Source: Natrinema salifodinae
Lineage (GTDB): Archaea; Halobacteriota; Halobacteria; Halobacteriales; Natrialbaceae
DNA length: 64,000 nt
Direction: 5' to 3'
Assembly (NCBI RefSeq): GCF_900110455.1
Contig: NZ_FOIS01000002.1
Location: 434,001-498,000, forward strand
Below the pieces are notes generated by a model. That model saw only the letters and a program-made list of their open reading frames with translations. It did no database searches and was not told the origin of the DNA. A program made the position numbers and the translations under genes. Shown here piece after piece: positions 58,258-64,000 of this stretch (the first letter of the stretch is position 1; each line of letters begins with the position of its first letter).

Positions 58258-61200
58258 ATGTCTGGGACGAACGAGATCACGACCGGCTCGGGAGACGGAC
58301 AGGGACAGGAACAGAAACGGAGCGACGGACTCGAAGTCACCGTCGGCATCGACCGCCTCGAGAACTTCTTGACGGCCGACGACCCCGAGGTCAGGGAGTA
58401 CGCGGCCCGGACGCTGGCCGACCAGGCGGCCGACAGACCAGGCGACGTGCGATCGACGGTAGCGACGCTGACCGAGCGCCTCGACGACGAGCCGCCGATC
58501 AGAACGCACGCGGCCGCGGCCCTGGCGGCCGTCGCGGCCGTCTACCCCGAGGCGACCCAGGACGGTGTCCCCTCGCTGACGGACCGACTCGAGGGATCAG
58601 CGGCCGTCCGCGCGGACGCGGCGGACGCGCTCGCCTCGATCGCGGCCGCCGAGCCGGCGGCCGTCGCCGACTCCGCGACGGTCCTGGCGGCGTACGTCAC
58701 CGACGAGGAGGAACGCGTGCGGATCCGGACGACGGAGGCGCTCGCGGCGATCGCCGACGCGGCCCCCGAGCGAGTCGCGCCGGTCGCCGACGACGTGGCG
58801 GCCGCAATCGACGACGGAACTGCCACGGTTCGGGAACACGCGACGGCGGTTCTGGCGACCGTCGCCGCTCACGATCCCGAGGCGGTCCCCGCCGTCGACT
58901 CCGATCCCAACGACGACGTCGACGCCGACGTCATCACCGATACCGATGCCGTCGCACGCCTGGTCGACCGCCTCGACGACGAGCCGGCGATCAGGGACCA
59001 CGCGGCGCGGGCGATCCGCGCGCTCGCGGCCGACCGGCCGACGGCGGTCGCGGCGACGGTCGAACCGATCGCGGCGGCGCTCGCGGACGATCGCGAGTCC
59101 GTTCGAGCCGACGTCGCCACGGCGCTCGCCGCCGTCGCGGCGGACCGCCCGGACGCCATCGCCGGCGCCGACAGCACAGTCGTCGACGACCTCGCTGCGA
59201 GCCTCGACGACGATCCCGCCGTCCGCCAGGAGACCGTCCGCGCGCTGCGTTCCGTCGCCGAGAGCGCCCCCGACGCGGTCGTGCCGGCCGTCGACGCACT
59301 CGTCGATCGGCTCGACGATTCGATCGCAGAGATCCGAACCGACGCGGCCGCGACGCTCGCGATCCTGGCCGACGCCCGCGTCGAGGGAGTCGAACCCGCC
59401 GTCGAACCGCTCGCGGGTCGCCTGGCCCGCGACGAGCCGACGGTCCGGCGCCACGGGGTCGCTGCTATCGCCGCGGTCGCCGACGACGCGCCCGCGGCGG
59501 TCGAACCCGTCGTCGCCGAACTCGCCGGGGTGCTCGAGGATGGGGACGAAACCGTTCGGCTCGCGGCCGCTCGGGCCATCGCGGCCGTCGCGGAAACAGC
59601 GCCCGACTCGGTCCGCCCGGTCGCGCCCCGCCTGGCCGACCGCCTCGACGATCCCCACGAGCCGGTCCGTCATCGGGCGGCCGATGCACTCGCTCCGATC
59701 GCGGTCGCATCGGCTCCCGACGAGGCCGACGTCCGGGCGCTCGCCGACCGCCTGGCGGACGCGGAGCGCGACGAGTGGGTCCGCGGGGACGCCGCCCGCA
59801 GGCTGGCCGACATCGCCGACACGGGCGCCGGCGACGCCCATCCCGCGATCCGATCGCTACGGCGGCGGCTCGCGGACGACGGCGCGGCGGTGCGCCGCGC
59901 GGCCGCGCGGGACCTGGTCCGGCTCGCGGGCGAGCGCCCCGGGGAACTCCGCGGGACCGTCCCGGCGCTCGGCGACCGGCTCGCGGACGACGACGCGAGC
60001 GTCCGGAACAACGCCGCGCTGGCGCTCGCGCGGATCGCCGAGTGGAGCGGATCGACGGGGACGGACGCGCTCCGGCCCGCGCTGGCCGGGCTGTTCGGCG
60101 CGCTCGACGATTCGGACCGCAGCGTCCGCGGGACCGTCCGCCGGGCGCTCACCGAGGTCGCTCCCGACGAGTCGGGCGACTGCCGCCCGACGGTCGCCCT
60201 GGCAGTCGCGGAGACGAACGCCAACGACGAGGCGATCCGGGTCGCTGCCTGCGCGGCGCTGAGCGCGCTCAAGATCGAGAGCGACGCCGAGGCGGCGGCC
60301 GCCGTCGAGGCCGTCTGCGACGCGCTCGTCGAGCCGACACCGACCGTCCGCGCCGCGGCGCTGGACGCCCTCGAGACGCTGCTCGCCGCGGACGGCGAGA
60401 CGAAGACCGGGCCGGCGCCGATCGAAGTCGTCCGCGACCGTCTGGCGGCCGGCGACGAGCGCTCGGCGGCGGTCGCAGCGGCCCTCGCCGACGTCGCCAG
60501 GCGGAACCCGGAACTGATCACCGACGCGGCGACGCCGCTGTGCGACCGGCTGCGGGCGGCGGACGGCGACGAGCGCCGGGCGCTCGCCCGCGCGCTGACG
60601 ACGGCGCTCGCGGCGGCCGACCGGCGACCGGTCACGGCCCGCCTGTGCGACGACCTCGACTCCGATTCGGGGGATCGACGGGCCGTCGCGAGCGAGATCG
60701 CTCGCCTGGCGGCCGTCGCGCCCGGCGACGCGGCGACCGCGCAGGATCGCCTGGTCGACCTGCTGGCGATCGACGACGAAGCGGTTCGCGGGTACGCGGC
60801 GCTCGCGCTCGGCACGCTCGCGGTGACGGGACGGGACGACGGGTCGGCGCTGGCCGAAGCGCTCGAGCGGCTCGACGATCGGTCGGTCGACGCCGCCGCG
60901 TTCGTCAGCGGCGGCGAGACGCCGACCAACGCGGACGGCCTCGACGCCGAACTCTCCGAACTGGGGCGACGCTTCGACGACGACCCGTGGGCGGCTGGCC
61001 TGGCCGTGCTCGCGGTGTCCGCACTCGCCGACGAGTCCGACCGCCTGCGCGAGACCGGGCTGTCGACGATCGGCGACGCGCTTTCGGCCGAGAGCCGGGT
61101 CGTACGCGTCACCGCTGGCCGGACGCTCGCGACGATGGCCGACGACGATCCCCACGGGTTCGACGCGGCGACCGACGACCTGCTCGCGGCGCTGTCTGAT

Positions 61201-62625
61201 TCCGACGCCGACGTCCGGGCGACGGCCGGCCAGGCGGTCGCCGAGGTCGCCGAAGTCACCGGCGGGATCGAGGGTGGGACCCGTAGTCTCGAGGCGATCG
61301 CGGCCGAACTCCGTCCCCGCCTGGCCGATCCGGACGGGCGCGTTCGAGCGGCCGCGATCCGGACGCTGGCGGCCGTCGAAGCCGTCGACCCGCTGCCCGC
61401 GGTTCGGCCGCTGGTCGACGACCCCGTGCCGGCGGTCTCGGGCGCCGCGACGGCCGCGACGGAGCGCCTCGAACACGTCCGCGACCGCGAGTCGGCGACC
61501 CGGCGCGCCTGGCCGATGGCCGGCGCCGGCCCGGCGCGGACGGGGCACGTCCCGGACGGCGATTCGCTGCCGCTTCGCCGGCGACCGACGACGCAGTGGC
61601 GCGTCGGGTCGGCTGGGGGCGACGCGCCGCCGGCGCTGGTCGACGATACCGTCTTCGCGGCGAGCGAGGACGGCCTGGCCGCGCTGGCGCTCGGGGGCGG
61701 GGACGAGCGCTGGCGGACCGAGACCGACGCGCCGGTCGAGACGACGCCCGCGGTCGTCGACGACACCGTCTACGTCGCCGGCGAGACGGCGGTCGCCGCG
61801 CTCGCAACCGAGACGGGCGAGCGGGCCTGGCGGTACCGGACGGACGCCCCCGTCCGAACGGCGCCGATCGTCGCCGACGGAACGGTCTACGTCGGCGGCG
61901 AGGCCCTCCACGCGATCGACGCCGAGACCGGGCAACCGGCCTGGTCGGTGCCGATCGACGGCTCTCTCGTCGGACTCGCCGTCGACGACGGGGTCGTCTA
62001 CGCGACCGGCGAGGAGCGCGTGCTCGCGGTGGCGGCCGCGGACGGGCGCCGCCACTGGGAGACGACCATCGACGCCGCGGGCGAGATTCGGACGGGGCCT
62101 GCGGTCGCGGACGGCCGTCTCTACGTCGGCTGTGACGACCGGCTCCACGCGCTGTCGACCGCCGACGGCTCCCGGCGGTTCCGGTTCGACACCGGCGGCC
62201 GGCTCGTCGCGTCGCCGGCCGTCGCGGACGGCCGCGTCTACGCCGCCAGCGCCGACGGGAGCGTCTACGCGATCGACGCGGCGACGGGCGCCGAAGCCTG
62301 GCGGGCCGCCGTCGGCGAGGCGGTGACCGACCCGGTCGTCGTCGACGGCCTGGTCTGTCTGGGTACCGCCGACGGGCGCGTCCGGACGCTGGCGGCCGCC
62401 GACGGATCGCAGCGGTGGGCCCTCGAGTCGCCGGTCGACGACGTCGTGGGCGCGGGCGCGAGCGCGGATGCAGACTCAGATCCGGGCACGGCGTCGATCG
62501 CGGTCGCGAGCGGTCGCCTCTGTCTCGCCGGTCCGGACGGACTCGCCGCGATCGGGAACGGGCAGTCGTCGTGGAAGGAATCGCTCTCCGGGCTGTTCAC
62601 GCGGTTCGGATCCGACGCGCCGTAG
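58258..62625 (+). CDS. Cytoplasmic HEAT-repeat / PQQ-like beta-propeller fusion protein
   Basis: The 1455-residue protein has no signal peptide or membrane segment. Residues about 30-1080 are roughly 25 HEAT-type repeats, seen as VREYAARTLADQAADRP, IRTHAAAALAAVAAVYPEA, VRADAADALASIAAAEP, and similar units of about 40 residues. From about 1083 (WPMAGAGPARTGHVPDG) to 1440 is a PQQ-like propeller with seven blade ends such as GGGDERW, ETGERAW, ETGQPAW, ADGRRHW, ADGSRRF, ATGAEAW and ADGSQRW. HEAT repeats bind proteins or nucleic acid; the propeller may bind protein or ligand. The combination suggests a large scaffold. I assign no pathway. It follows topA, whose link is unknown. Confidence 0.8.
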   Translation: MSGTNEITTGSGDGQGQEQKRSDGLEVTVGIDRLENFLTADDPEVREYAARTLADQAADRPGDVRSTVATLTERLDDEPPIRTHAAAALAAVAAVYPEATQDGVPSLTDRLEGSAAVRADAADALASIAAAEPAAVADSATVLAAYVTDEEERVRIRTTEALAAIADAAPERVAPVADDVAAAIDDGTATVREHATAVLATVAAHDPEAVPAVDSDPNDDVDADVITDTDAVARLVDRLDDEPAIRDHAARAIRALAADRPTAVAATVEPIAAALADDRESVRADVATALAAVAADRPDAIAGADSTVVDDLAASLDDDPAVRQETVRALRSVAESAPDAVVPAVDALVDRLDDSIAEIRTDAAATLAILADARVEGVEPAVEPLAGRLARDEPTVRRHGVAAIAAVADDAPAAVEPVVAELAGVLEDGDETVRLAAARAIAAVAETAPDSVRPVAPRLADRLDDPHEPVRHRAADALAPIAVASAPDEADVRALADRLADAERDEWVRGDAARRLADIADTGAGDAHPAIRSLRRRLADDGAAVRRAAARDLVRLAGERPGELRGTVPALGDRLADDDASVRNNAALALARIAEWSGSTGTDALRPALAGLFGALDDSDRSVRGTVRRALTEVAPDESGDCRPTVALAVAETNANDEAIRVAACAALSALKIESDAEAAAAVEAVCDALVEPTPTVRAAALDALETLLAADGETKTGPAPIEVVRDRLAAGDERSAAVAAALADVARRNPELITDAATPLCDRLRAADGDERRALARALTTALAAADRRPVTARLCDDLDSDSGDRRAVASEIARLAAVAPGDAATAQDRLVDLLAIDDEAVRGYAALALGTLAVTGRDDGSALAEALERLDDRSVDAAAFVSGGETPTNADGLDAELSELGRRFDDDPWAAGLAVLAVSALADESDRLRETGLSTIGDALSAESRVVRVTAGRTLATMADDDPHGFDAATDDLLAALSDSDADVRATAGQAVAEVAEVTGGIEGGTRSLEAIAAELRPRLADPDGRVRAAAIRTLAAVEAVDPLPAVRPLVDDPVPAVSGAATAATERLEHVRDRESATRRAWPMAGAGPARTGHVPDGDSLPLRRRPTTQWRVGSAGGDAPPALVDDTVFAASEDGLAALALGGGDERWRTETDAPVETTPAVVDDTVYVAGETAVAALATETGERAWRYRTDAPVRTAPIVADGTVYVGGEALHAIDAETGQPAWSVPIDGSLVGLAVDDGVVYATGEERVLAVAAADGRRHWETTIDAAGEIRTGPAVADGRLYVGCDDRLHALSTADGSRRFRFDTGGRLVASPAVADGRVYAASADGSVYAIDAATGAEAWRAAVGEAVTDPVVVDGLVCLGTADGRVRTLAAADGSQRWALESPVDDVVGAGASADADSDPGTASIAVASGRLCLAGPDGLAAIGNGQSSWKESLSGLFTRFGSDAP

Positions 62626-62745
62626 CCCGTCCGGCTCTGAGTTCGGTCGGGCTGGGACCGCGGACGGTCCCCGGCGGCGCGACGGGCGCGGCAGTCGCCC
62701 GTCGGCCAGGCGCCGCTCCGATCCGCGATTCCGACGGCCGCAAAA

Positions 62746-63384
62746 TCAGGCTGTCGTCGACTCGTTCGTCTCGTTTTCGTCGTCCGGGCTCGAATCCGCG
62801 TTCGAGTCGGTCGACTCGTCGGCGCTGGCTTCGAGCACCGACTCGGCCGCGTCGACGATATCGGCGGCGGGGACCAGGCGGGTCACGTCCCACTGCTTCT
62901 CGCCGTCGGCGTCGAGGACGAGGGTGGCCGGATAGCCGACTGCCCCGTAGGCGCTGGCGAGCGACGTGTCTCCGTCGTAGCCAACCGACCACTCCCCGCC
63001 GTGCTCGCGCCACCACTCTCGGAGTTCGGCCGCCGGGAGCCGGTCCGGCGACTGGTAGGTCACCGAGAGGAACGAGACGCGGTCCCCGTACTCGGCGGCG
63101 AGTTCGGTCCGCGCCTCGGCCAGGCGGGGAATCTGCGCCTGGCAGTTTCCACACCCGGTGACGAAGAACGTGACGACCGTGACGTCGTCAGTAGGGACGG
63201 TCATCGCGCCAGCCTGGCTGCCAGGCGCGTCGACCGTCTCGACCTCGATCGGCCCGTCGGAATCGTCGTCGCTCGTCGCGGAGGATTCGTCGGCGAACGA
63301 CGGCAGGCCGCGGAGGGCGACGCCGGTCCCCCCGGCGAGGACGCCGATGCTCCCGAGTCCGGCGACGAGTTCGCGGCGTTTCAT
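62746..63384 (-). CDS. TlpA-like thioredoxin-fold protein, exported
   Basis: The 212-residue protein starts with a signal-type helix (MKRRELVAGLGSIGVLAGGTGVAL), then a thioredoxin fold: TVVTFFVTGCGNCQAQIPRL with the redox pair Cys78 and Cys81 (CGNC), an inserted EWWREHGGEWSVGYDGD segment typical of TlpA/ResA relatives, and GYPATLVLDADGEKQ with the cis-proline. It probably reduces or forms disulfides outside the membrane. It is paralogous to the partial gene at the window end. A longer in-frame extension up to 63672 exists, but the signal-type start argues for the ATG at 63384. The C-terminus is acidic and disordered. Confidence 0.83.
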   Translation of the reverse strand: MKRRELVAGLGSIGVLAGGTGVALRGLPSFADESSATSDDDSDGPIEVETVDAPGSQAGAMTVPTDDVTVVTFFVTGCGNCQAQIPRLAEARTELAAEYGDRVSFLSVTYQSPDRLPAAELREWWREHGGEWSVGYDGDTSLASAYGAVGYPATLVLDADGEKQWDVTRLVPAADIVDAAESVLEASADESTDSNADSSPDDENETNESTTA

Positions 63385-63769
63385 GGGTCGCTCACCGGTA
63401 CCGGCAGCGTCACCGTCACCGTTGCGGTTCCGGTCGGCTCGGCCGGGGACGGGTTCGGGATCGGATTCGAAGCAGTCGCAGTTCTCGATCGCTCGCGGTC
63501 GGCCGTCGAGGCTGTTTGGGTTCCGGTTCGAGTTCGGATCCGGTTCCCGGTCGCGGAACGCGGGACGTGATGCGTCGCTGTGCCGTGCATGTGTACTGAG
63601 ACTGAGCGCGCGGTGGACCGTCGCGGCGATGCGCTCGGCGCTTGGTGCTCGTTCGTTCGCCGCGGCCATCAACCTAGGGCCGAGACGGGAGCGCTCGGAC
63701 GAGCGGATGCCGGCCGGGATTCGATAGCCGTGGCCCGTTCGGAGCGGCCGCGGGCCGGCGACGGACGCT
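63385..63769. other. Gap between two thioredoxin-like genes
   Basis: About 385 bp. On the minus strand an in-frame open extension (96 codons) runs into the 63384 start; its text ends GTGERP before MKRREL and includes NCDCFES, with GC-rich third positions. It may be a real leader protein part or chance. I see no other feature. Confidence 0.35.
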
Positions 63770-64000
63770 CTATTCTCCGGTGTCGTCGGCCGTCCCGAGG
63801 ATCGACTCGACCTGTTCGACCATCGTGTCCGTGCGGTTGGGACCCGTGTCTATCCAGCAGCTCTCGCCGTCGCCGTCGATCGCGACCGAACTGGTCGGAC
63901 CGGGAACCCCGTACCGCTCCCGGAACCGCGCCTCCGGATCGTACGCGACGGGCCACTCGCCGCCGTACTCCGCCCACCAGTCGCGGACCTCGTTCTCGGG
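63770..64000 (-). CDS. TlpA-like thioredoxin-fold protein, C-terminal part
   Basis: Reading leftward from the window edge, the visible 76 codons end at a TAG at 63770: VRDWWAEYGGEWPVAYDPEA, RYGVPGPTSSVAIDGDGESC and MVEQVESILGTADD. This matches the last part of the thioredoxin-like neighbour (REWWREHGGEWSVGYDGD, then the VLDADGEKQ strand). The redox motif lies outside the window. It is a paralogue in the same direction, so the two probably serve one extracytoplasmic redox system. Confidence 0.75.
   Translation of the reverse strand, partial: PENEVRDWWAEYGGEWPVAYDPEARFRERYGVPGPTSSVAIDGDGESCWIDTGPNRTDTMVEQVESILGTADDTGE

Noticed and set aside
58221-61199. 992-residue Arg-rich plus-strand frame
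   Set aside because: Shifted reading of the HEAT repeats; no domain text.
59670-62148. Two very long minus-strand frames (698 and 763 residues) over the HEAT/PQQ gene
   Set aside because: One is Ser/Ala-rich, the other Arg/Val/Asp-rich; both follow from GC-rich third positions of the plus-strand repeats.

Overview
The window is a stretch of a haloarchaeal (class Halobacteria) chromosome. The evidence is the high GC content, the strongly acidic proteins rich in Asp, Glu, Ala and Val, twin-arginine rather than Sec-type export signals, TATA-type promoters close to start codons, a tRNA-Gln(TTG) gene with an archaeal-type intron, and families found almost only in haloarchaea (HTH_10/Bat regulators, DUF7344-like regulators, HalOD1, SPW, DUF1616). 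I do not name a genus.

Layout. 1-2.1 kb is core metabolism: the start of purK, then ribH overlapping an aspartate-type aminotransferase. 2.2-3.4 kb is a scar: a decayed HNH-nuclease gene, an intron-containing tRNA-Gln, and several direct and inverted copies of pieces of that tRNA. 3.4-34.7 kb is mainly a cell-surface glycan region. It holds an arylsulfotransferase-like propeller protein, a polytopic mannosyltransferase-like protein, an alkaline-phosphatase-superfamily enzyme, a Bat-type regulator, an exported beta-helix protein, a Wzx-type flippase, two polysaccharide-deacetylase lipoproteins (one with a degraded active site), a GT2, an exported M14-like peptidase, an asparagine-synthetase-like protein, small membrane-linked regulators, and DUF1616 plus a YdjM-like protein. 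A tightly coupled five-gene operon follows on the minus strand: nucleotide-sugar dehydrogenase, GT2, DUF354, GT4 and a large membrane protein. glmS closes the region. Read together, glmS supplies glucosamine-6-P, the dehydrogenase makes a uronic acid nucleotide sugar, the transferases build a lipid-linked glycan, the flippase moves it outward, and exported enzymes modify it. No AglB-type oligosaccharyltransferase is in the window.

35-44 kb is mixed: a small regulator, two anchored acidic low-complexity surface proteins, an SPW membrane protein, an SDR, a PPOX-fold protein, leuS and a HalOD1 protein. 44-46.4 kb carries an IS4-type transposase and a low-GC DUF6176-like gene. 46.5-54 kb has a DUF420 protein, a ThiN-fused regulator, a methyltransferase, a thioesterase, an uncharacterised Cys/His-rich protein, an epimerase, thi4 with a candidate operator, and a MATE transporter. 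54-55.4 kb is a lower-GC pair of unknown genes. 55.6-64 kb has topA, a 1455-residue HEAT-repeat/PQQ-propeller fusion, and two TlpA-like thioredoxins.

Most unusual items: the HEAT/PQQ fusion, the rearranged tRNA-Gln locus, the asparagine-synthetase-like protein without its glutaminase cysteine, the paired intact and degenerate deacetylases, and a promoter sequence repeated at the same distance before two genes. I see no CRISPR array, rRNA or recognisable defence island.
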